DNA from: Enoplosus armatus
Lineage: Eukaryota; Chordata; Actinopteri; Centrarchiformes; Enoplosidae
DNA: 64,000 nt
Direction: 5' to 3'
Assembly: GCF_043641665.1 (NCBI RefSeq)
Contig: NC_092186.1
Location: 22,235,501 to 22,299,500 of the forward strand
Below are positions 37,906-51,389 of the stretch, piece after piece (position 1 is the stretch's first letter; each line of letters starts with the position of its first letter). Below the pieces are notes generated by a model. It did not search any database and had not been told where the DNA came from. It saw only the letters and a list, made by a program, of their open reading frames with translations. The translations under genes were made by a program, and so were the position numbers.

Positions 37906-39294
37906 CAGCTAACAGGGAGGCTGAGGCCGTCGTGCGCTCTATGTAATTTACTTCTGCACTTTCATGCTTGAGTTATAGGAAAACAGAAGTGTAACAGCAG
38001 AAAAGCGGAGAGAGAGAAAAAAACAGGAAGGTTGTTTCGGATCCCCTTTCTGCTTTAGTATGTAACTGCACTGAAACCATGAACAGATCAAGTTAAGTTT
38101 CAGCTGAGTTTATCTCTGCTTTCTACTTTCTTTCTATTTGAATCCTTTTCTCTGTTTTTATTGCCCATCTTCTTCTTTTGTCTACATGAAACCACCTGAC
38201 AGTCTGTCGTGGGGTCGCAGCTCCCGAACCCCCGGGGACACCTCCCCGCCCTCCAGCAAGCAGAGTCCCCCACCGAGGGGCTCGGCCCCCCACCCCCCCG
38301 TGTTGCCTCGCTTTGCCCTGCCGCTCCCAAGTCCACCCTGACAGCTCCTCGTTGGAAGCACATTACTACCTCGGGGGAAGGGACTTTTTGTGGCTCAGGA
38401 AACCAAAAGTTCAATTAGGTCACTCCAGTCAAAATTGTCTGTCGGAAAACTAGTGAAGTCCAAAATGATGACATGCATGATCTGGAGAATCGGTCAGCCA
38501 AGCCAAATTTATTTCAATCTTAGTTAAGACCCTGGCAGGTCCTTGACTGTGTACTGGGTGCACTATAAGATGTGGCTTCGATCCTACATGCTATAATACA
38601 CACCTCATCCCCATCCTAGCATTGTGAAAGAGCCCAGCTCTCACTAGATAATAAGTAAGAGCAATATGGGACCTACCATTTATCATATGTCCCCTGTTAT
38701 TTTCTTGACTGAATAGAGTCAGGCCTTGCTGATTAGTATTCTTTAGACAGGCCCACGATCAGAATGCAAGGAAGTCCTCTTTCAGGCGGCGAAGGAATGA
38801 GGGGGGGGGGGGACAGCAGCGGCCTGTCTACCATGTAAACAAAGCTTTAAAGATCACATTTGCAATGCTGCACAGTCTTAAACTAAGAGACAGCAGAGCA
38901 AATAGAACGTCTCCCCTTCATTTTTCTTTAAGGTGCGGCTAAGAACTTTTGTCATGTTTTTGTAGAATAAAAAAATAGTTTCTGGACTTCTTTTTTTTGT
39001 ATGGCGTCAACGTGTGCCTCAAATGGAATACCCCTCTGAAAAGAATAAGAAGTGTGACATGTTGCATCTGAGCGTCAGTCGTCTGAATGTCAAACAGAAC
39101 AAAATAGACGTGATGAAACTGTTTTGACGGAAGGCACAAAGCGTGTGAAGTCGTGAAAAAAGTGAGCTTTTCCAAAGAGCAAAGAAAAGCAGACACCAAA
39201 GCCATAGCCATTGTAAGCAAGCGCATGAGGATCAGTTAAACTGGTCTGCACACAGATGACGACAAGTTTCAGAGCACGACTAGAAATGGCCTTC

Positions 39295-39490
39295 ACGTCT
39301 GCAAAGTGTAATTATTAATTAGCAAATAGAGAGCCGAGCTCTATTTGTCCGACAACAGTCCAAAATCAAAAGATATTCAATTTACAATTACATAAAACAG
39401 AGAAAGAGCAGTCATTTTCAGAAGCTGGAAACAGAGAACATTTGGTATTTTGGCTTGATAAATGACAATTAATTGAGAGTCATTTCCTCT
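39295..39490 (+). mobile_element. third copy, CGATTAATC / CAACAGTCCAAAA element, partial
   Basis: Plus orientation: GTCCGACAACAGTCCAAAAT, AAAGATATTCAATTTAC, AGAAGCTGGAAACAGAGAAC, ATTTGGTATTTTGGCTTG and GACAATTAATTGAG. The 5' end is internally deleted. Confidence 0.7.
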
Positions 39491-39926
39491 AAATTGAACC
39501 AGCTAATTGACTTCTTTTTTGTTTCAGTACGAATGAACGTCATCTTGTACTCCGATCTCTAAAGCTAATGCCACAGTTTCCACATGTTGTATTAAAATGA
39601 CAGAAAGAATCCACTTCAGTCCAAATACTATACATCCAGATTTTCATTTGAAACAGTGTGATCCACTCTGACCCAGTCCAGTCCAAGTCAATACAGCAGT
39701 GGGGTTCGTCGCGAAATACAAAAAATAAATAAAATTTAAAAAATCAAACCAATTCTATTTGTTTCATTGTTCGAATGGAAATAAACATTTCTCGACTTCT
39801 TCTCATTGCTCGACACTCCTTCCTGAATTTTATTTCACGCATAATGTCCCTGCGATCTTCCCAACAGGATCTCTCTGCTCGCCCCTCCCTTCCCATCCTC
39901 TCGCTTTGTATTTCTCTCCTTCTGTC

Positions 39927-39930
<4 letters not shown>

Positions 39931-39980
<50 letters not shown>
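39931..39980. repeat. (CT)25 microsatellite
   Basis: Uninterrupted CT dinucleotides; source of the Ser-Leu and Arg-Glu repeats in overlapping spurious frames. Confidence 0.95.
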
Positions 39981-39981
<1 letters not shown>

Positions 39982-40689
39982 GCACACTAAACAACCTCTT
40001 TTTGTGGTCTATGTCATTGATATTGCCTGGCTGGGGCCTTTCAAACCTGACAGATAAAGGGCCCATAGGAACCGACTGGGCCCTGATAAAGGTATGGCGG
40101 ACAGGAGCGACTGTGGGTTCCAGCCCCTTTAGCCCTCCAGAGGAATAATTTACAGCTCTGCCACAGTTGATTTCCCTCACTACAACCAAAGGCACTCAGA
40201 GGCTGGCCATAGCACCATAGCTCACTGGCAGAGAGCTGAGCATAGCAACATACAATCACACACAGAGGAGCTGAGAGGCAGAGAAAAGGGAAGGCAATGG
40301 TTTGAATGATTGAACATTTATTGTAAAGCGGGGGAAACCAGTACATTAATGGGAGAGATGGGGGTTGTGGTAGTGTGTGAGGGTGTGAACCAAATCGCAG
40401 GCTTCGTGTGTGTTTGCATGTGTATGTATGTCTACTGGGACTGCAATTTTTCTTGCAATTCTTTTCCGCTTTATTGTTTGGTTTCTAATGAAGTCAGAAC
40501 GGAGAGATAATTGTCCATTCACTACTTGTACAATTGCTAAATAAAACGTGAGGCTTTCAGCCATATCTGGTGGCCTTCATCAGCGGATGCAGTCCGCTCA
40601 GTTGTCACGGAGATGGTTCAGTTATTATCACATGGTGTGGGTATGAAATTTCTGTCACATAATAATGTACGCGTATGTACGTATACAAC

Positions 40690-40955
40690 CGCCTATTATC
40701 ATGTAAAAAAATGTTTTTTGTCAAACTTCAATAATGAGCCTTTGAGCTCAATCTAATCGCTTGTTTTTTCTCACCCGCAGTCAAAATTACAAAAGGTATT
40801 TCATTTACAATGATAAATCAGAGAAAAGCAGAACGTCCTCACATTCGAGAAGCTGTTACCAGCTAGTTTGGCATATCAACTTGATCGATAATTAGTCAAA
40901 ATTGTTGTAAATTAATTTTCTGTTGGTTAATAGACGACTTATTTCGGCTCTAATG
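40690..40955 (+). mobile_element. fourth copy, CGATTAATC / CAACAGTCCAAAA element
   Basis: Contains GCAGTCAAAATTACAAAAGG, ACAATGATAAATCAGAGAAA, CTCACATTCGAGAAGCTGTT, TTGATCGATAATTAGTCAAA and an end resembling ...CGACTTATTTCGGCTCTA. It lies only 1.2 kb from the third copy in the same orientation. Confidence 0.65.
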
Positions 40956-41146
40956 TCTGTGTGCACATTTACGCAGTTGTGAGGTTGTCAGCTTTTGTGC
41001 CTTTTTCCATATGCGAGTGCCTTTAAGTGTGCACTGAGGTGTTCGTTTGTGTGCGGCTGCAACATACTCAACACCCCAGCGAGTTTTTCATTTGTTCCAT
41101 GTAAACGAAGATCTAACACTCTCAGCAGGGTACACAAGCCTCTGTG

Positions 41147-41147
<1 letters not shown>

Positions 41148-41201
<54 letters not shown>
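41148..41201. repeat. (CA)27 microsatellite
   Basis: Uninterrupted CA dinucleotides, 190 bp after the fourth element copy. Confidence 0.95.
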
Positions 41202-41202
<1 letters not shown>

Positions 41203-42246
41203 TCCCTCCAGTTAGGCTAAGAGAATAGATTGGCTTCGACATCCGCCTCAGAGTGTATTGTCCTGTTCTCGTTTGTATGGTGCCTAATGTCGCCCTAACC
41301 TTTACACAGCGCACCGGTTCAATTGCATCAGCATAAAGTGAAAAGCCAATTATCTTCTCAATCGCGCCACAACACTGCTTAGGCACTGCCCACACCATTG
41401 CTGAACGCACAAAACAACCAACAATGCTGGCAAAGTGACAAATCTGGGGCAGAGCATGCAACGGCGACAGAAGGGAGGAAAATCCAATTGCATCCCTAAT
41501 CAAAACTCTTCCACCACACAGTGTGTGGGGCTGCACTTTCAACACATTTTTAACAAGCCCTTAACTGCAAAAAAAAAAAAAAAAGAAAGAAAAATGTGAC
41601 CTATAAAGTAAATGTGGACTTTTTTTCCTGGGTATTCAATAGCATAAGCATAAGGTGAAAGATGGAGTGAAATGGAGTGGAATCTAGTTTGCTGGAGGTG
41701 CGATGGAGAGGTTGGAGGATGCGGGCCTGTTAGGTCACATAAACGACCCCTCTTTTTTTGCTGCTTCCCGCTACTCCTTCCATGAAGGAGCCACCGAAAT
41801 AGTCTGTCGGAGTCTCTGTCTGCACACGAGCTCTTGCAGTTGAGGTACGTATCTGAATGACCTGAATGAACAAGGTACCCTGGCCATATCGTTGTGCTAT
41901 CTCTAAACCCTCTTCTTGGCCATTAGGCCCCATTGCTCCTGCCACTCGCTTTCAATTACCAAGGCATCACTCATCGAAAACCTGCAGTGAAACGCTCAGC
42001 TTGGCAAAAGACACAAGCAAACAGCTCCCAACGGATCGGCAACAAACAAAGTTTAATGCAGGTTTTGGTTTAGAAAGCAAGAAACAAGAAATCTGCTGTG
42101 TGCCGGCAGCCATGATGGCTTTGAATTGGCTGGGAGGGAAAAGCTTGAACGGTTGAAGTTTTGCTCAGAAAGTCACGCACAGACACTATGGCAACACAAT
42201 AGCATTTCAATGGGATTGGAGGTGGCAGTGACAGAGAAATGACTCT

Positions 42247-42248
<2 letters not shown>

Positions 42249-42282
<34 letters not shown>
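42249..42282. repeat. (GT)17 microsatellite
   Basis: Uninterrupted GT dinucleotides. Confidence 0.95.
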
Positions 42283-42288
<6 letters not shown>

Positions 42289-45200
42289 GGGTAGAATACA
42301 ACTCAAACCCTTTCTTCATGTCTGTTTAAAATGGTTGACTAGAGGGGAGACGGGACACGACTGTTATTACCTTCCTTTGCTCCACCCCTCCATCAATCCA
42401 TCTCCTCACACACACATGAGAACACACACAGATTTTCACCAACTTCAGTGAAGCATGGAACAATCCCCCTTTCAGCCCCTTTATTCCTGGGAAAAGCTTA
42501 TGGATCTTAATTGCATTACTGGGAGGCGTCATGGGGCCAGAGGGAGCGTCCAAACCTGGTGAAGGCGGAACAGAAATGGAATTTTGATTTAACAGAGAGG
42601 AGAATAATCCCTCGCTGACAGTCTGGAGGTTATCTCCCCCCACCCACCCACCCCCCCGCCTCCTTTCATGACTCTCACTCATTCAGCAACTGTCTTTTCT
42701 TTCCCACAAGCTGCATTTCCATCACAGTACCACCATGCAAATTACACCAAATTAGAACGGTTCGAAGTAAACAGCAAATGTGATCAAATTGCCTCCACAC
42801 TGACTTGTTTATGCTCACTTTAAGTGGAAAATCGATAACAGAACGATGCGATAAAGGAAGTGGAAATGCGCTTGTTGAATTATTAATGAGTGGCTTGACA
42901 TGACCAGCCCAATGAATGTTTAATTTCATTATGAGTTAAAATCGAAAAGAGTCTTTTTACCCAAATCTTGTGTGCATCTGTCCATCACGACCCCCTAGAA
43001 AAGTTAACCCGTTGGTCCTGCGGTTAAGGCATCCATTGTAGGGCCATTTAAAGATGGGTTATAACACAGCATTCAATAAATATTTTCTTGTAACATTTAA
43101 GTGCATTTAATTGTTTTCACATGCAATGAGCCAGATACGACCTAACACAAAAAAAAAATCCTGACCAATCATCTGAAAAGATTCCTTTTTTGCGAGGATG
43201 CAGAAACACCCCAACTGACACCGGTTTGTCTGATGGGTTTTTTTGTTTGTTTTTTTTGACACAAAATATGGCTACTCTCTGTTTCTCTTCTCTGGCTAGT
43301 TCTTTTTTTTTGGGGGGGTGTCAATGATTCCTGGGAAAGATCTATTCAAAAAGAGCTTGTTGTTTAATCTTCATTTCACAGGACAGCCGTGCAATTGCTG
43401 CCAATACAAAAGTCATACGGGAGTCCGCTAAGGGAAGTCCATATGGACAGACTAGACATGATTCCACTGTTCATACTTTAATTCAAGGTTCCCACTTTTG
43501 CTATCTAATACTTTCTACACATCTGCCTCCTTGTGTTTCAAGGAACATTTAGTGGATTTGTCTTTCAAGGCGCAGCTCCACCTCTGTTTTTTTCAGTCAC
43601 CCTCACAACTTATATATAAGTATATATGTAATATATAAAACACTAGATACAACAAGTCATCATATCAGGACGATGACTCCTGATAAAAGAAGCAGTGTGA
43701 AAGGTGTGTGCTTTTGGAGATGCTGTGTATACGGCAAGAGGTGAATGTAAGAAAAAAGAGGAGACAAGGTAAAGAGTCGAAAGTGGACACTTGGTGAGAA
43801 AAGATTCAGGCAATGGGGGACAAGTGAAAGAAAAGGATGTGGAGGGTTGAACTGTGAACTTCTCCAAAACACAGGGCAGCCATTGTTCAGGCCTTTAAGT
43901 CAGTGTCTCAGCCTCCCTCACCCCTTCCGCCCCACACAGGGTGACAACTATAGGCTTGAACTCTTAGATTAATGCCGTTTCCCCTTTCTGTCCCTAACAT
44001 GGGCCCTGGACTTTATAAAGGCCTCCTCCCCATCATTTAGACTAGACACACCACACATATACACACACAGCCCCCAACAACTCTTTGGCAGGCGAGCACC
44101 AACAAGGCGTAAGGGGATGCAGCTTCAAATGCTGGGCAAGCCACGACTGGGCAGTAATGGCCGATGCCGAACAAAAGCCGGCAGCAGAAGTTACGAGTGT
44201 AAAACCCCCGATGGCGCCTCATGGGGGCATCTGTATTCGTTGGCCTCTTTTTACACCCCTGCCTCCAAAACTGTGGATCTGAATCCCAAACAGAATAGAA
44301 AGCATGTTTTGCATTTCACATGCAGAATTAGAATTTTTTTTTTTTTTCCCAGCAATGTTTCAAAGCCATCACACCATGTGACGATACACTCTCCCTGGAC
44401 GTGTCAACTCCCAGGAAGTTGGTGGAACGAAGGGACAGGTGACAGTTTGTGGGGGCTTAAATGCAAGTAGGATTAGTAGGGAGACTAAGGTGGGACTTCA
44501 CGGCAGTGATGAGCACAGCAAAAAAATCAAAAGTTCTTTGTGAAAAAGTTAGGAGGTCCCTCAGATAAGGAACTATCCAATTATCTACAGATCAGATGAC
44601 AGCGACAGGGCAATTTGCACGGCGGGAGGAGAAGATAATGAATCTCTCCATCCATGCAGGGGCTTTTCTCTTCTTTCTGCTGATCACAAGCACTGGAATG
44701 GGTGTGTGTGTGTGTGTGTGTGTGTGTGGGGGGGGTGATAAGAAAAGATAGAGGAAGAAAAAGTTGAATGAGAGTAAGTAGATCAGACATGAACATCAAT
44801 CCCAGATACCGTTGGTGGGAGTGCCAATATATTCTTCTGAAGTCCTGAGTAATAAAAAAAAATATTGAAAGCCTCCTCGCATTGAATTAAAGATGAACAA
44901 GGAGCAAGTGAACTGGCCAACGTGAAGAAAAGAGTTGAAAGAGAGGCCGAGAGCTCAGAGTGAACAGCCGATTGCTAAAACTCTGTCCGGCCGTGTGACA
45001 GGTATTAACGACAGTGGGCTGTTCTTGGGGCAATAAGCACCTCTAATGGCAACACAGAGATAAGCTTTGTTCGTATGCAGCGCTGTGAGACGAATGGTCT
45101 CATTACTCCTGATTGAAACGAGGGAGAGAGTAGTTTATCCAGAGAAGCCAGCGAGAACTATCCTGTCGGGCAAAAAAAACGAAAAAAAAACAAAAAGAAA

Positions 45201-46211
45201 AATCTTTCTCTCTCTCTCTCGCCTTTCACCTTTTGAATAAAACGGGAGAAAAACGAAGAGACTGCATGAGCCACAGCGAGTGAGAAGATTCAACTGAAGA
45301 GGAAAGGGAGGAAACGCTTTAGAAAAGCCACTTCATGATACACCCCACTGAGAAAAAAAACAAAAAGCAGCGGCATTACGATACAATTCTAATTCACTGC
45401 AGACTCGCAGTTGCTGTTGTCCTTTCCGGATTATAACGATTTAAGAAGTCTTGTATTTCCCGATGTTGCTCTTCAAATAGACTCGCAGCCCTTGCGTGCA
45501 TGTGAATGTTAACATAGGAGCACTTTTGGAGGGAATACTGGCTGCGAGCTGAGTGCTTTAGATGTTTTGGTATAGCTGCTTGAATCGCTTGTTTTGCTTT
45601 GTAAATATACTGCGGCAATTAAATCGATCTGGGAGCGAACTGAAGAAGTGTGAATGCACGATGGCGTAGCAGGAAGTGTGTGCACGTACAGTGCACAAAC
45701 AGAAGGCGCACAGCACACAAAAGCTGAGAGACGAAGGCAAACACGCTAACCCCTCTGCAAACACTCAAGAGATAAACACATACTTAGCGCTGTGGATATG
45801 CAGACATTCATGTGGAAAATTGGTTTATAAAAGAGAAAGATAGGACAGTTTGCTATCTCAATGTGATCGCGTAAATATATGTGGTCTTAATTTAGACCAA
45901 TCAGATGTCACCTGAAAACATGAGCACCGACGCATGGTCCATCCATGCTGCGCATAGTAAATGCCCCCTTGTTGGCAGCAATATTAAAAGAGGCGGAAAT
46001 ATTGTGCGACACTGACATTTTGACACATGCAAAATAAGAAGAGACAAATGCAGCTTAAACATGAGCCGATCTGAGACGGGATTGTTTCAATTCAAGCCGC
46101 CCTAAAAATTAGTGAGGAGTTAAACTCCTGTCAACGGGGCTGCAACATTCCTCAGAGTGACAGAGGAGGCTGCTGACACAGTGTCTCATCAGTCGGAGAG
46201 TTTGGGCGGTT

Positions 46212-46213
<2 letters not shown>

Positions 46214-46251
<38 letters not shown>
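46214..46251. repeat. (GA)19 microsatellite
   Basis: Uninterrupted GA dinucleotides. Confidence 0.95.
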
Positions 46252-47424
46252 CAGACAGACAGATTACGTTGTTGTGGTGCCACAACACCTCCAATCCCTC
46301 TGTTTCCTGGGCTGCAGCAAATCACTTCGTGTCAAGTTTAAGTTAGGAAAACAGTTGTCAGAAAAGCGAAAATCATTTTTAATTCAAAAGAAAGAGTCAA
46401 CACCTTTTTATCTAAGCAATGAAAAGCGCCCTTGCTCAATCCAATACATTTAGGGCTTCCCAATCTAAATGCTTACTTGGTCTGGTGTGACCAGTAGCTT
46501 ATTGTGGCTAATGCTAGCGCATGTTAGTTAGACAGTGCTGTGTGACTGAGTCAGTGTACCGATTTACTGACTCTTTACTGTTACACTATGCTTGGCATTT
46601 AATGTAACCACCTGATTGTCACTTCAGGCCAGGGTGACCACTGTTTGACCAACATTACAATTGCATATACATGACATTACAATTGGCCTGAAAACTGCCA
46701 GTTGGTATCGCTTGTCAAATGAGTGTTTTTTATTGTATACATGAGGTTTGATAATAAGAACAAACACAAACTGAAAGAACTTTTGGTTGAACAGAGTTGC
46801 CTTTACCAGCACATCATTATCAGCCACCGTTTATACTGCTGGATGAGAAGATTCTACACAGTTTCCAAATGTTTTGAAGTCCACCATGAATCTTTCATAT
46901 TGTAGCTGGCGTGTGAACCACTTCTTCAGCAACACAACGGAGGGCTGAAAGCATGCTTTCTTCGGTGAGTTAGACATGTGAGTATTTCTGTAACATAGAG
47001 TTATAACAAAGAAAAATGGGGTTAATTCAGGCTTTGGTGTAATTCCCCAGCACAATCAGTATAGCTGCCTCCTGGACAAAAGGTACTTTTGGTACAATTT
47101 CCTGCCTTGCTCCTTGAATACAAGTGAACGTATTACAGAATATTACCTCGACGGGAGCTTTGCACAGGCGTCTAAAGTGATTTCAGACAAATTGTCTGGC
47201 TATACAATTACATGATAGAGAAGTATGAATAACAATAAGGATTCAACGAGGATTTGTTAAGCCTCTAAAGTGCCACTTTACTGGTAATAAGGATTGTGTT
47301 ACCATGTAAACAGTTCATATCAACTCTAAGCAGTTGCACTGTGGCAGTGAACGCGCTTTCAGTTGTTTGTTCGGGAGGGATGCACTTTGAATTTTTGATA
47401 TCGAGCTCTTGTTCCGATGCAGTT

Positions 47425-47495
47425 TGAATGCACTTATTGCAAGTTGCTCTGGGCAAAGGCATCTGCCAAATGAATGCAAAGTGATGTAATGTATC
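47425..47495 (+). repeat. teleost SINE/LINE 3'-tail-like repeat
   Basis: TTGCAAGTTGCTCTGGGCAA, AGGCATCTGCCAAATGAATG and CAAAGTGATGTAATGT match the common fish tail (GTCGCTTTGGATAAAAGCGTCTGCTAAATGAATG...) with substitutions. No SINE head was found next to it. Confidence 0.6.
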
Positions 47496-47884
47496 ATCAA
47501 CATTATCACTTCCATTACGCAAACAAGTGCAATTTATTCTGAGTACATAAGTCATTTGAAACGTGACTTTCAAAAGCCCGACGCGAGCTCTGATAATCTT
47601 GTAAACAAGCCACGTCCAACATCTAAATCTAAAGCTTGTTGGAGTCAAATGACACAGTTTACGGCAAAATGACTCCGACGTTTAGCTCCATCAAAAGCTG
47701 TTTATTTTTTTTTCCCCACTGCTAACCCTTTGAAAGCCAAATTCATATAAAACCCCTGTGAAGCCTAAATGAATCAGCCTCTCCAAAAAGCTCCAAAGCT
47801 GCTGTTAATTACACAAAGACTGATCCACCATGGATGATCATCCTCAGGAAAAAAAGACCGGGAACCCAGGGGAGTTTACCAGGT

Positions 47885-48037
47885 CAGAGGGAACAGCGTG
47901 GCATAGCTTGGCATGGCACCACAGCGTATTATTCTGCAGGAGCAACAGGAGGCGTCTGGCACCACATGGACGGTGGCTACACCAACCTCTACAGCAGCCA
48001 AGACAGTATCAATCCTGTCGAAATGCAAACGCCTTGA
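47885..48037 (+). other. exon-like open segment, unidentified
   Basis: A plus-strand frame reads AWHGTTAYYSAGATGGVWHH, continues MDGGYTNLYSSQDSINPVEM and stops after QTP. The composition (Tyr, Trp, His, Asn, Gly) is unlike the low-complexity frames elsewhere and resembles the C-terminus of a regulatory protein. TTACCAG and GGTCAGAG provide possible acceptors upstream. No family was recognised and no partner exon found. A chance open frame is quite possible. Confidence 0.2.
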
Positions 48038-49766
48038 GGGGTTGGACGGATTTGAACAGGAAAGAGGAAAACAGTTTTTCTTTTTGACCGCTATGCAAAT
48101 TTAGCAAATAGAAGAAAAGATGAACAATGAGCCCAAAATATGGCTTTCATTAGAAGTGCATATCAAATACTGGAGATTACTACAGATGCTTATTTCAATT
48201 CTTGTCATTCGTAAAAGAAAAAAAAAAAACGGTTCTAACTGTTAAAAACAACGACTCTTCTCCCTAACAAGCAGACTGCACGGCCTTCACAGACCCCGGA
48301 TAGTCAGAAAAGTGCCAAACTGTCTCCAAATGTGGGAGTCAATCTTTGATCAGGTCTTGGAAGTCATTCAATTCACAGTCATCTGCCATCACTATAAACC
48401 CTTCAAGGCTGACAGCTGGCCGTTTGATGTCAAAACATGCCCTTTGGCAAATATATGGGTATATGGGGAACACTGCTAAATTATCCAAAAAAAAAAAAAA
48501 AAAAAAACATTTTTTATGCACTTTCATCCTCCTCAAAAAAGACAAGAAAGGTGAGGGTGATGCGTTCAAAGATCTTTGCTGATTCTCTGATGTGATGTTC
48601 AATTGATTGAGATTTGGCTTCAAAAGAATTTCTACCTTTAGCAAAAACATTGTTTTTTTGGGGGGGGTTTACTGTTTCATGTGGGGATCCAACGGAATCA
48701 TTTATAACATTTCAATACAGAATGTCAAGCAAACATTCCCCTTGACATCGCCCTGCGCTCGTATTTGACAACGAGGGAAAAGACAATAAAATCGCAGAAT
48801 AGTTCAAACCAGCGCGGTTCGAAAACAACGCTATTAATGGATTTCTTCGTACAAATAAACCCTGTGATTTTATTTCACTTGCTTTTTTTTTTGTTTGTTT
48901 GTTTTTGAAAGAAAGAAAGAATCAATCACACCGTGTGGAAACAATGGAGCTCAATATCTCGCCGGCTACGCTGTCAGATCAGCAGAAATCTCTCGCAGCG
49001 TCCGCTGGAGGAGGGAGAGATACAGCCTCTCATGCCTTTATTCTGCCTACCAGCCCCTCAAGGAGATCAGAGGCTCTCTTGTTGTAAAACGTATGCAAAC
49101 AAAGCTTTTTTTTCATCCCGCTAATCACGCCCTACTACTGCTTAGCTAAAACCATCCTCCTTTAACTGCTTAATATCCCCATCTCATTACAGCGTACAGT
49201 ATTTCCTGTGTTGGCGGCAGGCAGCTTACGGAGCTCAGCTCTATCGATCCGTCTTAGTGATGGTTAGACACGTCTGTGCTGAGAGGAGGCAAAGGGGAAA
49301 AGCAGCGAGGCATTCACTCAGAGTGAGACGTGGCTTTCTCTCTCGGCCCGGTAATGATAGCAGAGAAATCTCATTTCACGACTCACTGCCATGTTTGCAA
49401 AATCGCATCGGTGAAGGCACATCCCGAACACGGCTCCGAGGAGGGTCTGGCGCTAAGTTCAACCGGTCTGGCACACGGGACAAATCCACAAAAGAGGTGA
49501 GAGAGTTAGCAAAGTGAGGAGCTGACGGTCCGGGGTGAGGGTGAGGCCTCCGGGACGAGCGTCGACAGCACCTGCTTCTACGGGTTGCTAATGGCTTATT
49601 GATTGAAGTGGCAATGCATCCAGCTTTCCTTCGCGAAAATAGTCCCCATCCCACATGGGTGAAGCGAAGTGAGATCAGATCAGTCAGCCTGAGAAGCGGT
49701 TGTTCTTTCCGCTCAATCCTGCAGGACAAGGACCAATAACAGTTCCCCTTAGCCACTTGTTCTAGT

Positions 49767-49797
<31 letters not shown>

Positions 49798-51170
49798 CTT
49801 TTTAAGCTTTCTTGAGCAAGTTAATGCAAAGCGAGTGAAGATGCTCACACAGATTCCGTTCTTAAGCGCCAATGGGTGTGTGCAACGGCTCCCCTCAAGC
49901 CAATAAATAAAAAAACAAAAAAACAAAAACAAAACAGAAGGCCTTCTCCAGGCCACAAAGCCGGCCCGAAACCACTGCCTCTAGTTTATTAGGAACACCG
50001 AGCTCAAATGCAGTCTAATGCAACAGTCAGGCAGTGATTCCTAACTTCAGGAAGGTTCTTCTTGTTTTTGAGGCCAAAATATGTGTTTCAAAACATTTAA
50101 CTGTTCAATAATTCAATCATTATAGTAGAATTAGTACGTGTGGTGGGTGCCCCTGCCCACGAAGCGCTGCCGGCTTATTGCAATGGACTGGGTGAAATGG
50201 GACTTGTTTCAGTTGCTTCCCCAAGGTCTGAACAAAAAAGCTACTCGCATTTCAGTAATATCCTGAACTGAATTTAAAGACACAAGAGTATTCGCAGCCA
50301 ATGTCAGCTTCAGTTTCCTCCCTCAAAAGCAGTGTTGGTCTGTATTGGTGGAAAAACTCGAGTCAGATCTCATTATCATTTAAACCCATGTTATAATGAG
50401 AACACAGTATGGGGCTTAACCTGCTCAGACCCCAGGACACTCCAGCAGCAGTTACACAGTACCCTGTGGTAATACCCGTCCTCTGTAGTGATTTAATAGC
50501 TAATGTTAAGTGTCCCGTCCTTGGTTGGTCTGTGTGCTTTGCTCGCGCGTTGAGTGAGATTAGCGTGAGCTCACCAGAGGAGAAATCGTCCCTGAGAAGC
50601 GCTTTGCCAGAGGACTAAACTGTGCCGATACTCATGACTGAGTGAGGATGGATCATATCTCACAGTGTGCCACCACGTCCGTGCCACATATCTCCGCTGA
50701 GTGTTGGGCAGAAAAAAAAAAAATTCAAGCCGCTTCACATCAAACTGACATGTAATGAAACGGTGAGCATCATCCTTGAACAATAGAAGAGATTCCCTTT
50801 GGTTTTTGTCTCAATCAGCAAACGAGATTTGCTGCTGCAGCAGTTCAGACTCACAGCTGTGTGTCATGTGCACACAGAGTTTGTGTATGAGGGGCAAAAA
50901 AAAACCTCCATATGCTCAGAGTATGGAAGTCCGCTGGGGCAACAGGAAGTTAGCATTCCCTGCCTTCCTCCTACACAAACCACATATTGCACATGAAGTA
51001 GCATCACACACACACACACACACACTTTGTGTCTAAGTCATTTCGGCCAGTTACAACGGGATTCCTGAAGGCTTCAATTTGCACAGTGAGTGAAGCCAGG
51101 AACCAGACTCAGGAGTCCAATCTGCGTGTGAGCAGATTTACAGAGAGGAGAGGTTATTAGGGGGCATGAC

Positions 51171-51172
<2 letters not shown>

Positions 51173-51251
<79 letters not shown>
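51173..51251. repeat. compound (GT)31 (GTGC)n array
   Basis: A pure GT run changes into GCGT units at its right end; a second pure GT array follows at 51351-51387. Confidence 0.95.
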
Positions 51252-51347
51252 ATGTGTGTGTGTGCATGCAAGTGTGTGATGCCTTCTGTTCTTGCCAGTA
51301 TCGGGCGGGGGATGGATGGAAGCCCACCATAACAGCTTCTCCTCCCT

Positions 51348-51350
<3 letters not shown>

Positions 51351-51387
<37 letters not shown>
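51351..51387. repeat. (GT)18 microsatellite
   Basis: Second GT array of a closely spaced pair. Confidence 0.95.

Positions 51388-51389
<2 letters not shown>

Noticed and set aside
40988..41545. 185-codon minus open frame
   Set aside because: Central part is the (CA)27 array translated as Val-Cys repeats; flanks show no protein similarity.
43005..43050. Box A-like GTTGGTCCTGCGGTTAAGGC, possible tRNA or SINE head
   Set aside because: No box B downstream and no cloverleaf; too little to call.
49376..49756. 126-codon minus frame and overlapping plus frame in a slightly CpG-rich stretch
   Set aside because: Arg/Ser/Pro-rich in both directions with no recognised motif; composition alone explains the open frames.
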